Source of the DNA: Alnus glutinosa
Lineage: Eukaryota; Streptophyta; Magnoliopsida; Fagales; Betulaceae
Direction: 5' to 3'
DNA: 64,000 nucleotides
Assembly: GCF_958979055.1 (NCBI RefSeq)
Contig: NC_084886.1
Location: 19,774,654 to 19,838,653, forward strand
Part shown: positions 1-12,266 of the stretch, in pieces
Layout: every line of letters starts with the position of its first letter
Numbering within the stretch: the first letter of the stretch is position 1
The notes under the pieces: generated by a model
The model's database searches: none
What the model was told of the DNA's origin: nothing
Seen by the model: the letters and a program-made list of their open reading frames with translations, nothing else
Translations under genes and position numbers: made by a program

Positions 1-214
1 AACAATCCCCTTTACGTGTGGGCTCAAATTCCATTTTAATAAGGGTGAGGCCAAGCCAAACACGTAGAATATTTAATTGAAATTTGGGTGAATATAATGA
101 TGAAATCAGGGTTCGAACTTATGACTTCTGCCTCTAATATCATGTTAAATCATCATTTATCCCAAGAACTTAAACTTTTGGAAAGAGATGAATTTAATCA
201 TTTATATTTTAACA
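1..214 (-). mobile_element. TRIM-type LTR element, partial
   Basis: Read on the minus strand, a 72-bp LTR (143-214, TGTT...AACA) is followed directly by TGATATTAGAGG, which resembles the initiator-tRNA-Met primer site TGGTATCAGAGC. A short internal region follows, with a GTTCGAA motif and a purine-rich end (GAATTTGAGCCCACACGT) before a second LTR start at the window edge. The same family lies in the TTC5 gene at 17285-17981. There is no coding capacity; the element is cut by the window border. Confidence 0.6.
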
Positions 215-1448
215 GACAATAAACTCATAATGGCTTTTATTAAGCAATAACAGGTTTTTATAGGCAACCATTACAAACCATAAATATGACTCAACTACTA
301 ATATTCTAATCCAACCTTAACTTAATTAGGTTGCAAAGGTTTACAAGAATTAAAATACACCCTAGTTTACTTAAACCCATAATTGCCAAATGACTTTATT
401 ATTCCAACCCTACTCTTACTAACTCACTATCCAAGACAAGACTAATATATTGGGGCTAGGATTCGAGTGTTTCTTACCACCTTTGCACTTCATATTTTAT
501 CAATTGGAGTTTCTTCTAGTCGCCTCAAATCATGTAAACTTTGTGTCCCCTGTGTATGTATATATGATTGATTTACTTCTTTCCTCTTCTCTACTTTGTT
601 TGATATCCAAAATATGTAAATATTGTATCAATCCTACACACTCACTGATATATATATATATATAATCTTCATTGCATGTGAATATATAGACAATTCATCT
701 TTGTTGTCTAGTTCTTTGCCTTTTGTGATCTCCCCATGTTTTAATAGTTTTATATCTTGATCTTAAGTTTTTTTTAATCATCAAAGTATATGATTCTACA
801 GTCGAAGCCCACAAAATAATTGGCTGAATAAACAATCTTATTTAATAAAAGTAGCAACACACCAAGTTCACACACCGGCCACCAACAGATGACAGAACTT
901 ACACACCCATGCAGGATAATATTAGTGTAATAGAAGCCCATTCGCAGTTTCAATATTGTGGGAATTTATCTTCAGCCAACCACTGACAAACTGCTTCAGA
1001 ATGATATATAGTAATACCACTCTCAATGGAGTATATATATATATACATATATCCATTCCTGATATTAAACTAATAAATGAAATAAAGTTTTACCTTGCAA
1101 CAAACATTGTAAACACCCTTTCTAACTGAAGAAAAATCTATAAGAGTTAACCAAAACGATTTGCCACTCCAAAAACCTAATATCCCAATCCCACGTTCAC
1201 TAAGATGCATGTGCTACTGGAATTGCAAGATCGAGTTTTATTCAATCCAGTGTAAGATACACTCGCTCTTATTTTTTGACAAGGAAAACGAAAAACTAAA
1301 CAAATCCTAATTGGAAAAGGAAAAACCCAATCCTTATTACTTATAGAAACGAAAACTAAAAATAAAAAATAAAACTCATGCATAAATAAATTAAACCAAG
1401 ACTAATAATGTCGGTCCTGCATCACCAATTAATTATTAGAATAATCGA
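215..1448. other. Intergenic DNA, no gene recognised
   Basis: AT-rich DNA with short TA microsatellites near 650 and 1030. The small open frames here have no family signature and no supporting splice or codon pattern. Confidence 0.6.
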
Positions 1449-4400
1449 TCATTTTGGCTTGCATTTCAAAATGACAGACAGTACCAATGTAATTTTGTTC
1501 TCATCCACGATGTCATTTCCCAAAAGCTTAGAATAGCGATCAAAGACCTCATCCACGATGTCATTTCCAACATGCTTTTCAATTACTCCTCCGATTGCGG
1601 CTCTGAGGGTCAAAGCAAGCGATCGGAGGCTTATTGGGATATCTAGCTCTTGGATGCTCTCGATGCTAAAATGCTTATTTCTTTCTAAGATTGCCATTGA
1701 CTCCTTAAGAGATGGGAAATAAAGGGGCACATTAATAGAGTCCAGTTTTTCTTCGCTAACCAATCCCTGCAATCAGAATATATATATACCCCCATTAATT
1801 AAGCTCTCATGGAAACACCATCTATATATAAATTAAGGGAAAAGTACACATAACCCCCTCAAACTACCACTCAATTGTCAATGTACCCCCAAAACTACCA
1901 ATTGTGTCAATGTCCCCCCTTAAACTACCAAAAAATGTCAATGTTCCCCCTAAAAACAACAAAAAGACAAAAATGACCTTAATTTTTTTTTAATAAGACA
2001 AAAATGTCCTCATAAATTCAAAAAATTAAAACTACAACTAAAAAATTAAAAAATTAAAAATTAAAAACTAAAAATTAAAATTAAAAAAAAAAACAACGAA
2101 AAAGGAACAATTTTTTTTTTTTTAAAAAAGCAAACAAAAAAATAACTGAAATTTATTTTAAAAAAAATAAAAAATAAAACAAATGAAAAAAAGAAAAAGA
2201 AAAACCAATTTTTATTAAATTAAAAAACGAAAAAGAACAATTTTTTTTTAAAAGAAAAAAACGAAAAACAAAAATAACAGAAATTTATTTATTTTTGTAA
2301 AAAATAAAACAAATTAAAAAAAAAAACCAGTTTTTATTAAAATAAAAAAACGAAAAAGAACAATTTTTTTTTTAAAAAAAAAAACGAAAAAAAAACTGAA
2401 AATTATTATTTTTTTAAAATAAAAAATAAAAAACAGTTTTAAATTTTTTATTATTTTTTGGAAGAATTTTTTGTTATTTTATATTTTTTTAGTTTTATTT
2501 TATTTTAATAATTTTATAAAGGATATTTTTGTCATTAGGGGGACATTGACATTTTTTGATAGTTTAGGGGGGGGACATTGACACAATTGGTAGTTTGGGG
2601 GGTACATTGACAATGAGGTGGTAGTTTGAGGGGATTATGTGTACTTTTCCCATAAATTAACCAAAATCTTTGCTTTCGGTGTTTGACATTTTGGAAAGAC
2701 ATGGCCTGATGCAGGATGAAAAATAAATAATCTGGTCTTTTAGTTTGAGTAATGGTATTTATAGTGCGTTTGATATTGCAATTTTGTAAATAAAAAATAC
2801 AATTTTAAACCAAATCACAGAAAATGAATCGTTTGAGAATTACATTTTTAAAAAATTACGATTTGAAAACGTATAAAACATTTTTTTCAAATCGCACTCA
2901 ATGGGATGCTTTTTTGAAAGTACATAATTTTAAAGGCTAATTTGCCATATTATTAAGGCTAAACTGCGATTTTGCCCAACACTTAATTAATTGCGTTTCT
3001 AAAAATTATTTTTTCAAATTGTACATATAAAATTATAATTTTAAAATCGAACTTTTTAAAATTACAAACACAAACGGACCTTACTAAACTCTCGTACAAC
3101 TAGAATGGTATGACAGTACTGAAAATCAACTATTTTTTTTTTTTTTTTTAAAGTTAGTGTAATGTTATTTTTCTTACCATGTTTTGCATGTCCATCAGGC
3201 AAGATCCCAGAAGGTCTATCTGTGAACAAATGGTGGTGTCAGAAGAGTGAATGACGTCTGGGACAGCAGCTATGAGAAGCACCATCAACCCTCCAACTTC
3301 AAGCTCTTCTGCTCTTGCACACAGGAAGGACTCCATGTCCATGGCATGTTGAGTTGCATAGGCCTCCGCAACTTCCTTTCCAGAATTTGTGTAAGATATC
3401 CTTCCTTTATTCCATGCAGGAGAAGTTTTGTCCGTTATCTCTTTGGGCACCTCGGAGAGCCAGTTTACGGAACTAGAGGAGTGAAAAATGTGAATACTGG
3501 CTTTGGGAAACAGGCGGCCATAGAAAGAGCCGGGCACCCCAGCCGCTAGATACTTTCTCTTTGCTGGGAAAGCCTTGAAAAGAGTGTTGAAGTCATTGGA
3601 GACATGGTCGTTAAAAAAAACTTGGAATTCTGGGATCTCATTTTCTGACTGCTGGTATTTGAGTTCTATGGCGTCTACAATGTTTTGCACTGCAAGAAAG
3701 GTGTTGGGTCCTGTTGAACAGCCCAAGTCTGCAACAGAAATTGAGTTTAAAGGTGCAGAAAGGGTCTTGATGTCAAATTTCTTGACAATTGCCTCCTTGA
3801 TCATTTCTTTGGATGCTTCAACAGATCCTCTCTACAAACCAGCTAACTCGATCATTATTTTCAAACTTACAGTTTAGAGAGATACGTACGGTGAGTTAAG
3901 GAAAAATAGAGAAAGAAAAATGATATCTTTCTTAACTCTCTCTAAACACTTTTATCTAATTTTAAAATTCGAGTGATCTCTTTCTTGCCAGAATAAAAAA
4001 TATTAGGGTGTTCGGTTTCATACAAGCAAAACGCAACTTAACAACCGTAAGTTTTTTTCGGCTTCACTGTATCTTGGAGCAGAAATATTTATTGTAGTTC
4101 TTTGCATACCAGTTCATTAGAATCTGCAATAACACATGGCATTTCGTTTCAAAAAATGCTACACTTTTTAAATTTTTTCTTCAAAATTTGGTCACAATTA
4201 ATCCCACGTGATTAATAATTTCAAAAACATGTGTCACCATCTCGTAAGCATTTCTCTTTTGTGTTTTTCAGTATCACTATCTTATTTTTCCTAACAGAAA
4301 AATGGTACCTGATATTTGGAATTTTGAGCATAGCTGTAAGCTCCATCTCCGCCATGCATTGGAAATGATTCATCATTACTCCTTCGACCCTCCAAAGCTG

Positions 4401-4497
4401 CACGTGCGCCAAAGCGGCATGTATGGAGCACGGGCGTCGGTAGAATCTGGCGGAGGGTGAAAGGAGAACCGAAGAGAGTGCTGGCGGAGAGATGCAT
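1449..4497 (-). CDS. SABATH-family SAM-dependent carboxyl methyltransferase
   Basis: Three exons on the minus strand: 4309-4497 (or from 4359), 3178-3831 and 1449-1766, all introns phase 0 with GT-AG ends. The family transfers a methyl group from S-adenosylmethionine to carboxyl groups (or ring N) of small acids; the substrate here cannot be read. Evidence: exon 1 carries FPMHGGDGAYSYAQNSKYQ, the SABATH N-terminal block; exon 2 begins RGSVEASKEMIKEAI and has the SAM-binding motif ADLGCSTGPNTF, then GSFYGRLFP and SSSSVNWLSEVP; exon 3 starts GLVSEEKLDSINVPLYFPS. Both intron positions match family practice. Length is 340 aa from the Met in PMHGG or 386 aa from the upstream in-frame Met at 4497; the family is usually about 350-380. 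Oddity: no Met lies just before NDESFPMHGG, where relatives normally start, so the start is uncertain and the gene may be damaged at its 5' end. The motif GNDIVDE occurs twice near the C-terminus. Confidence 0.85.
1837..2651. mobile_element. Non-autonomous Mutator-like element (MULE) in SABATH intron 2
   Basis: An 815-bp element with long inverted terminal repeats of about 130 bp starting GGGAAAAGTACACATAA. It is flanked by a perfect 9-bp target duplication, ATAAATTAA (1828-1836 and 2652-2660). The TIRs contain repeated C-rich stretches spaced by AAACTACCA. The interior is almost pure A/T with no ORF. The 9-bp TSD and long TIRs define the Mutator superfamily. Confidence 0.9.
2762..3085. mobile_element. 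Possible degenerate MITE in SABATH intron 2
   Basis: The ends GTGCGTTTGATATTGCAATTT and the complement of AATTACAAACACAAACGGACC form an imperfect inverted repeat around an AT-rich core. No clear TSD was found. Confidence 0.3.
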
Positions 4498-4666
4498 GAT
4501 TGGAGAAGGATGTGGGAGTCCAGGAGAACTTCCATGACTCTATCCCTATCAAATAAATCGTGAAAAGAGAGAAACACATAAATGATAAATGTAGTCTTTG
4601 AGCCTAGATGCTAGGTACGTACAGATTTATAGGCACAATCTGTAAGTGCATTTACATTTACCTCTT

Positions 4667-4673
4667 CAAAAAT

Positions 4674-4713
<40 letters not shown>

Positions 4714-5685
4714 GCCGCGTGTGCTACATTAAAAGCTAAACAAAGCCATCAAGCATTACAGAGATAGACTAGAGGTACAAAGAAACCTCTACATCTTAAG
4801 TCAGAACCAGGTCTGACTTAAAATTAATTAAGCAGCTGCCTAAACTAATACACAAAAATTACAAGGACACTCCTTAAAGCCTCTCCTTACACAAAGCAGT
4901 TTGTCTATGTAATGCACAAATTACATAGTTTGTCTATGTAATGCCACTCCTTAAAAGCAGTTTGTCTATGTAATGCACAAATTACTAGTAAAATTTGTGC
5001 ATTACATAGACAAACTGTGAAAACAAAGCAACAAGAGAATATACAACACCAAAAAACCAACATAGCAAGCGTTAAAGAAGAGGACCACTGCCTAAACAGA
5101 GATGGCGCGTGCGAAACACGCGCCGTCCCCCGATGCACCCCACACAGCAAACAACCACCGCCAACGACCAACCACCATCAGCTAGGGCCTGAAATAAATG
5201 GCGTGACCCACACGCGCCTAACCAAAGAAAGAAGTCATTCTCAACGTGCAGACCACGCGCCGGGAAGAACGAGCGGCAAGACCACCAGCTTGAGTCGGCC
5301 GAACCAGATGGCGACAGTGAATGCAGATGGGAAGCTCGTGTCATAAGGAACCCAGTAGAAAATAACAGATCTAGCACAGAAAGCAAACCGTGAGCACGGC
5401 AAGAGATCCACCGGAGACACGAAGAAGAAGCGGCCGATCCTCCAAACCAACACTGCATGTAGGCTTTTCGGCCAGAAAAAAGAAAACAAGAACATAAACT
5501 CCTCAACCCAAAAGGGTTAGGAGGACAAAACCTCCACCGGAACAAGTCCGGGAGGAAACAAAGCTCCCGGCCCTAACGGCAGGGAGAAAAACTACCCTCC
5601 AATGGAACGAGCCATGGAGGAACAAAATCCTCCTAGAGGCCAGGAGGGCCAAAGACCGGGAGTAGGAAGGCAGCAAAAATTCTTT
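4667..5685 (-). mobile_element. L1-type retroposon insertion (non-coding or 5'-truncated LINE)
   Basis: A direct repeat CAAAAATTCTTT flanks the insert (4667-4678 and 5674-5685). The insert ends in a T-tract of about 30 bases at its left side, i.e. a poly-A tail on the minus strand. That is the signature of target-primed reverse transcription. The interior (about 995 bp) is GC-richer than its surroundings. The minus-strand open frames give cysteine/serine-rich nonsense with no reverse transcriptase motif, so this is either a 5'-UTR-like LINE remnant or an unclassified SINE-like element. Confidence 0.7.
4958..5017. repeat. Perfect 26-bp inverted repeat with 8-nt loop
   Basis: Arms at 4958-4983 and 4992-5017 are exact reverse complements beginning CAGTTTGTCTATGTAATG; the loop is ACTAGTAA. 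About 30 bp of the left arm is also directly repeated just upstream (near 4896-4925), and a partial third copy lies between. It sits near the 3' end of the minus-strand retroposon. Confidence 0.9.
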
Positions 5686-6613
5686 AAATTTTAACTTTAA
5701 TAATTTTTTAGTTAAATTAATTGGCCACTTTTCAAAATTATTAAACATGTAACTATTTCTATACTTTAACTAAAATTGAAAGAAAAAAAATTATTTTATT
5801 AGAGAGAAAATAAACAGAAGTATGAAAGAAAATAAAAACATTAAAACAATAAACTACATTTACTTTTGAACTTTTTGTATTTGAAGAACATGAAATCGTA
5901 ATCAACCCAATCCCAATCCCAATCGGCAAAGCAAGCTAACATCATTTCATTACAACTTCTTTTACCATTTTCGTTCTTACTTTCTCTTGATGCACAGTCT
6001 CGAACAATCATTTTCATTCAATACCATCAAATATATATAATAGGAAAATGTTATACTCACACTTCAAATCCTTACAACCTGATGTGGAAGGCCACGTCAG
6101 GTCGTAGGAATTTGGACGTGAAGAGTTGGGTGTAAATATAACGACCTTCTATATAATATAAAGAATTAGAAAAACCCATTAGCTGCCCATCCAATATTTA
6201 AATTTAATAGCCCATATAAAACTTTCTATAATTAAACACTCAAGTCCCTGTCCTTCAGTCTTTTCTCAACAACTTTCTCGCGTCATGGTTTTGGCAAGCA
6301 TTGGAAGTGCTCCGTACCTTCGTTTTCGCTTACTTCACCAGCATGACTTGGCGGTGGATTCTATACTACGTGGGGCCAAAACTTGCTTAATGGAAATCAA
6401 TAATATGATTCTACAAAGCCCAGCTACTCGTAATTAATGCTACGTATAATAACGCCAGAACACCTCCAGCATTTGTGTCTACTAAGCAACGGGGCAACAA
6501 AGCAAAGAAAACGTGAAAAGATAATTTTGGCCACCTTATCTGTCAAGCTGCATGCATGCATGGGACCAAGTACCAACAAGAGGACAAGAATTTTGGCTCT
6601 TTAGCCAAATTTG
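5686..6613. other. Intergenic DNA with a small fold-back MITE
   Basis: No gene was recognised. At about 6048-6145 a fold-back of roughly 95 bp pairs ATGTTATACTCACACTTC with the complement of GAAGAGTTGGGTGTAAATATAACG, centred on GATGTGGAAGGCCACGTC. Confidence 0.5.
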
Positions 6614-6868
6614 GCCAGTTTAATAACCTCTCTCCCCTCTTCTTATTTTTCACATTTCTAAAAAAAAAAAAAAAAAAAAATCAATTTCAAAGTATTCATA
6701 ACATTTTTTATTTTTTATATCACATCAATAATTTTTTATTAATATTTAAATAAAAAAATTTACTTTTTCATATAAATTATTTTTACTTTATATCACATCA
6801 ATTACTTTTTACTTTTACTTAACAAAAAAATTCTCCTCATAAGGGAGGGGAGGGAGGTTATTAAACGG
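6614..6868. mobile_element. MITE, same family as 62360-62637
   Basis: Inverted ends (GTTTAATAACCTCTCTCCCC against the complement of AGGGGAGGGAGGTTATTAAAC) enclose AT-rich DNA containing repeated TATATCACATCAAT. The better-preserved second copy near the right end of the window has a 3-bp target duplication. Confidence 0.65.
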
Positions 6869-7564
6869 GTATCTTCTTTATATTATTACATTTTATGTTT
6901 AGCACTTTGATAATGAGGGACTAATCTTTTTAGTTAGGGTTATGAGTAAAATTTAGTGTTTTTATTATGTGTTATTGACACTATGTTTGGTGTTCTTCAT
7001 AGATTAATTGTAACGACCCACTCCAACCGGGGCCGGCTCTACCTAAGAAAAAATTAGGCGATCGCCTAAGTTTCCTAATTAATGAATCTTAATAAGGATT
7101 TTTTTTATACATATATAAAGATATTTAAAGGCTTAATTATAGTCAATATTCTTTAAGTAAGGCCACTAAATCTACTTTAATTGATTGAGTAATGGGTCAA
7201 ACACGTAGAAGTTAAGTGATGTACTGATATAGTGATGGCGGGGTGGCACAATTAATGTATCTTCATTATATAATATAAATTATGCAATAATTATATGATT
7301 CGTATCATGATATCAACATCATTTATTTTGTATGACTATTGACTAAGTATGATATAATCATGTAAATCATATAATATGATTTAACAATTCATATGTGATA
7401 TGGTTAAGTATAAATAATTCATATATATATATATATATATATATATAATCATTATTAAGCAAGTAAAATATCATATGTCTTATGCTAAAAAAATAGATCA
7501 ATGAATAACAATATTTATTCATAACAAACTTATGTGTCAACAGTATATTAAAATTTTGAATATA
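6869..7564. other. Intergenic DNA, no gene recognised
   Basis: AT-rich sequence with a TA microsatellite at about 7421-7446. A GGGGCCGGCTCTACC stretch near 7027 looks like one end of a transposon, but no partner end was found. Confidence 0.4.
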
Positions 7565-7931
7565 AACCTCAACATCTCAGTCACTAGGATAGGGATGACA
7601 CCTTCTAGCCAAGGTGCTAACGCCACCTTCTTTCCATTGATGCTCAAGGTATAAGTATTTCACCGTCCATCATGGACAACGCTCCAATCATACTGCCAAG
7701 GCCTACTTAATAATGACATGCATCTATAGACACTAGATCGCACAATACATTATTGAAATATTTTATATCAATTGAAAAAGAAACCAAATACCTTTTTATC
7801 TACTTTTACCTTACTTCAATTTTTCATCAAGGACAATTTGTATGGTTTTGGATGGCGATCAATCTTCAGCTGAACCTTCTTAATTGCATCATCTGACACC
7901 ACATTCTCACAACTGCCATTGTTAACAATAA

Positions 7932-9708
7932 GGGAAAACTATATATATAAAGAAAAGAAAAGACCCCCAAACTACAAGCCCCGTTTTTAAAGTAGTTCCT
8001 TGAACTACTAAATATACTAATATAACCCCCCAACTACCAAAGAGTGCCAAAAAGGCCCATTTTATCGAAATATTCTTATAATACTAATACGCGTTAAATG
8101 TTGCACATTCAAGCCCCTTAATTTGCATATGCTAATTCCTTAACATTGTTATTTGTTTGATTTTGTGTTGTTTTATTATTTTCAGGTTTTAAATAAATAT
8201 ACAAATAATTCTATTGATTTTGAGCTTAAAACACACTTTGAGAAGACCTAGAAAATATAGGTAAGCTTAACCAATCATAATAGAAGACTTATATGATGTG
8301 GTTAAGTTTAATCAAATCAAGAAAAAATTAAATCGGAATTTTTCCAATAAGAGTCAAAATCGGATTGGATCCAAATTTGAATTTTGCACACATTTCAATG
8401 TTTTGATCATAACTTTCTGTTCAAGTTTCGGATTGAAATAAAATTGGTAACGTTGGAAAGCTAATAAAAAATGACATGAATATATCAGAAATAGCTTTTT
8501 TCCTAATTCGGACATTTACCATACCAAAATTGTTCCGTAATAAAAGACCGCAAATTTGGACAAATTTTGAATCATTTTCCTACTTGGATTAAATTTTCAA
8601 TTTCTTACTTGAACTAAGAGACTAAGTTCCAATTTTTCTAGGATTTCTAGGGCTTCTAGGCCTCTCTTACTCTCTATAAATAGACTGTTAAGTTTCAAGA
8701 GAATGTGTCCTTAGCTTTAGACAGAAAATTCTTCTTGGAGACTTGACAAGTTGAAGAGGAAAAGAACATGGCAGGAAGCCATCCCAACACCACGATGAGC
8801 GGCTAAATTCGTAATAGGTGTTGATGTAGCCATTTTCAAGTAACAATGTTTTAATTATATTTTAGTTTGAGATTTTCTATATGCATGATGATTTTATAAC
8901 TGTGAGAATTGATCTTAATGTTTATATTCAATCATTATGAATTTCTTATTTTGTCTTAGAAAGTATTTTATATTGGTTAAACTCAATCCTTCATATTTTC
9001 TATGATTATGTAAATGATTGTTAAACAACGGTTTTAATTGATATATGATCAAGAGGGTTAGATAGGCTATGCCTAGGGAAGACGGATTATACTACACCCT
9101 AGTTTAGTGTAATTTAGGTAGACAGTTCGTACCAACTGAAGATGAGCTATATTTTTCCATTGATTGTATGTATCCTATTAAAGACGTAGCTGATCTATAC
9201 CTAGGGAAGACGGGTCGTTCCGCATCTTAGTGTTTAGGTAGATGGTCCGTGCCAACCGAAGATGGATTATACTTATTCTTTAAAGGTAATTTCTTGACTA
9301 CTCGAGTGAGACGAGCCCTATGCATAGTATGAATTTCCCTTGTTTATTTATGATTGACCATTGTTATGCAGTAAGTGGTGAAATCAACCCCATATTCTTT
9401 CTCTCATCACTACTCACTTTACATTTCTGTCTTTATTTTTAGAAAACAAAAATCAAACATTTTTTAAATTAAGTTATAATCTCGAAAAGCTTGATAACAA
9501 CATTTAAGCAGTCCTTGAGGTTTGACACCCTCAATATAGTCCTATCCTACAATGATTCGTACTATTGCGAGTGATAATTTTATTATTGATATATTTTTGT
9601 ATATAAAAGACTACATCAAATACCCTTGCCACGTGTCATATATTCAATTGAAAAAAAAAATTAATAAAAAAAATAAAAGCTTTAAAAAGATACCATGGAG
9701 CAACCCCT

Positions 9709-9744
<36 letters not shown>

Positions 9745-9879
9745 CTTTTATTTATTATTTTTTTTAAAAAAATTTTAATCGAATATATGACACTTGACAA
9801 GGGTATTATAGGAATATTTCAACAAAATGTGCCTTTTTAGCACTCTTCGGTAGTTTGTGGGGCTTTTTATAATTATCCC
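7932..9879. mobile_element. MULE inserted in the gypsy relic, itself holding a solo LTR
   Basis: The termini GGGAAAACTATATA and ATAATTATCCC are inverted, and the subterminal arms match further in (GAGTGCCAAAAAGGC against the complement of GCCTTTTTAGCACTC). The flanking 9-mers TAACAATAA (7923-7931) and TAATAATAA (9880-9888) differ at one base, consistent with a Mutator-type 9-bp TSD. Without the nested LTR the element is about 410 bp and non-coding. Confidence 0.8.
8085..9618 (+). mobile_element. Solo LTR, copy 1
   Basis: A 1534-bp sequence ends ...CTACATCA and is flanked by the perfect 5-bp duplication AATAC (8080-8084 and 9619-9623). A second copy lies at 46889-48468, where it starts canonically with TGATAGGAG; here the first bases have mutated to TAATACGCG. 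It contains a TATA box (CTATAAATAG near 8674) with a transcribed-looking region downstream. There is no internal domain, so it arose by LTR-LTR recombination. The family is unclassified. Confidence 0.8.
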
Positions 9880-10135
9880 TAATAATAACCTTGAAAACCT
9901 GCACCGCAATCGTGTAGATGGTATAAAAAATATTGTTTCTCAACCAATATTCTCTGGAGTAATCTTTTGAAGTGAGTAAGCTTTTTCGGACAACAAGAGT
10001 CTTATTCCCATCTCAGTGCATAATTTCCTTGTCATCGCCTTCATAAAAAACAGGATCTATCATGTCAACTTGGTCTTCTACTGTCTCATCTTCAAACAAG
10101 AGATACTTGCTTGTTATGCTAGCTTTGATTAGTTC

Positions 10136-11932
10136 AGAGTGACGGTCTCAAAAGTGTTAAGAGTTTACAATTGCTATTCATCTTTAGAAAATCTTATTTA
10201 ACAACTAACTCATAGTAAATGCTCTCTCTCTCCAAACCCCCCCACCTCCTGCCTTCTCAGTTCTCAGTCAAGGAGGAGGCCCCACCACAACACTCATGTT
10301 TTCCTCTTTACCATCTCCTCTTTGTTACTTCTCTCTTTTTTTCTTTTTTCATTTCATTTTTCTAGTCTTTTGTTTGGATTATTATAATTTAGATCTATAG
10401 AAAACTCCCAACCTCCACTACCCACCTCCTCCCTCGCCGGTAGTCGTTCAACCATCCATTGGCCCCTCCCTCGCCTGTGTAGCTAGCCTATGAGCCTTTA
10501 TGGCGCACGTGAGTTATATGCGCTGATGTTCCTTTTGTTATTCTGCAATTGTTCTCCTCTGTCACAATATCTTTGGCTTTCCTTTGTAGAGAAATTTTAG
10601 TCCACCAAAAATTTCTTATTTAAATATGGACCTAAAAAATATCCAATTTTAGTAGTTTTCTTCTTCATCGCCCAGATGGTGTCTCCCCCATCAATGTACA
10701 ACTACCTCTTAGTCTTACATGAACTAAGTTAAAATGAGTTTCTTTTGTTGATACCCACAACATCCACCATAGGCCGTTACAATCAACTTCCTTGGCAACA
10801 TTTTTGATTGTCTTCCACACTTTCGAGACTCTGGAGCTATGGCTATATAGATCACTATTAAGATTGATTTTTCTTTTTGAACTTTGTATATTGACTTATG
10901 TAATTTTCTGTATTTGTAATTGTTTTGTTTGTTTGTATTTATTCTTACTCATTTTTTATTTTTATTATTATTTTTTTTAAAGAAAAAAAAAAACTCAATA
11001 GTAAATAGTAAAAAAGTGTTTAGGACAAAAAAAAAAAAAAAACAATTTGTACATAGTAATGCTAAAAATTTTCTTTATATCATTCCAAAACTGATAGTGA
11101 CTTTAAAATTATCATTAAATTTTTGATAAATGATTATTAAATTTTAATATAACGATAATTTTAAAAATTAAATCAACTTTAAAGAAGAAAAAATATGAAA
11201 ACTTATTATGTGGTGCATGAACCACTTATCTCAATACAGCAACAAGTCATCTTATTTAAATGTAGTGATCTGGTGATGTGATTTGGTTTTCCGTGGTCCG
11301 AAATCATTGGCAATTTGGCATGTATTTAAAACGGGCAGGTACATCTTAACCTTTTTTTTTTGGGTCCGTCATTATTATTATTATTTTCTTTTGAAAAAGA
11401 CATCTTATTTAAATGTAATGACTATTGATGGGATTTGGCGTTCCCTATTCCCAAACTTTCTTTTCAAAGACGACGTTGGATGAGAGGAAAGAGCAGTTAA
11501 CTTTTTTTTTTTTTTTTTTTTTTTTTTTGCCCAAAATCAAGCCGCTACCTTTCTTAGAGATATTTTGGCTTTTCTTTAGGTAAATTAATTAAGTTGGGTG
11601 AGCTCGAACGGAAGCGACACCAAAAAAGAAAAAAGGGGAATGCTTAGTTGAATTCTGGCACTGATTTTGTGTGCATCTTGGTGGGTTGGCATCTTCCATT
11701 TACCTTAATTAAAAAGAAAAAGAAAAACATCAATGATAAATGAAATATGCCAGTTCAGCCAACATGTAAATGAGATAGACGCCCAAAATACAAAGACATA
11801 TTTCTCAGGAAAAAAACAAAAGAAAAAAGAAACAACAAAAAGAAGACGAAAAAACTAAGCTTTGAGAGAGTATGAGATATGCTGGGATGAGAGGTAAACA
11901 CGAGATGATCCTGTTATGGCCAAACAAAAACT
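10136..11932. other. Intergenic DNA, no gene recognised
   Basis: A C/T-rich stretch (about 10196-10480) and long poly-A/T tracts, including a T-run at 11503-11528. The open frames are short and low-complexity. Confidence 0.5.
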
Positions 11933-12052
11933 AAGGCTACGTTTGTTTGGATATAAAGTGTTTGGTTCGTATAAAAAAATGATTTTGTTGAAAATTTTGA
12001 AAATATATTTTCAACAAAAAATTATTTTACGTCGAAACAAACGAAGTCTTAA
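11933..12052. mobile_element. Fold-back MITE
   Basis: About 120 bp forming a near-complete hairpin. GGCTACGTTTGTTTGGA pairs with the complement of TCGAAACAAACGAAGTC, and TTGTTGAAAATTTTGAAAAT faces its own complement at the centre. It lies just downstream of the TTC5-like gene. Confidence 0.6.
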
Positions 12053-12266
12053 AATAACCTGTCGATCAGCAGAGTAGAACATTGAAATATTACATGACAA
12101 AGTGTTATGAAATCGTAAAAGGTTTTTGAAATGAATATTTGGCAAATACAAAATCATAGAGTGGCATCCCAGGGTGCCCACACACTGATACAAGTAATTA
12201 ATATGCATCTATGTGCAACTCCAACATAATGTACTTCTTTCTGTACTCGATTCTCGCATGCGACAT

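Larger units (their letters stand above)
7565..10135 (-). pseudogene. Relic of a Ty3/gypsy (chromovirus-like) polyprotein, protease region
   Basis: Translating the minus strand across 10135-9889 and then 7922-7565, i.e. skipping the MULE insertion, gives a recognisable decayed polyprotein. It reads WLRNNIFYT, then NNGSCENVVSDDAIKKVQLK, then LLSRPWQYDWSVVHDGR. These correspond to the VDGGSCENVVS protease active-site region and the LLLGRPWQYDR motif of plant gypsy elements. The catalytic Asp-Gly position is altered (NNG), and several in-frame stops are present (after EIMH, after LMKN, after FFFN). No LTR or reverse transcriptase remains. It is a dead fragment. Confidence 0.75.

Noticed and set aside
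3247..3877. Plus-strand frames of 100 codons within the SABATH gene
   Set aside because: Antisense to the clearly conserved methyltransferase exon 2.
5072..5545. 157-codon minus-strand frame rich in Cys and Ser
   Set aside because: It lies inside a TSD-flanked retroposon and has no recognisable domain.
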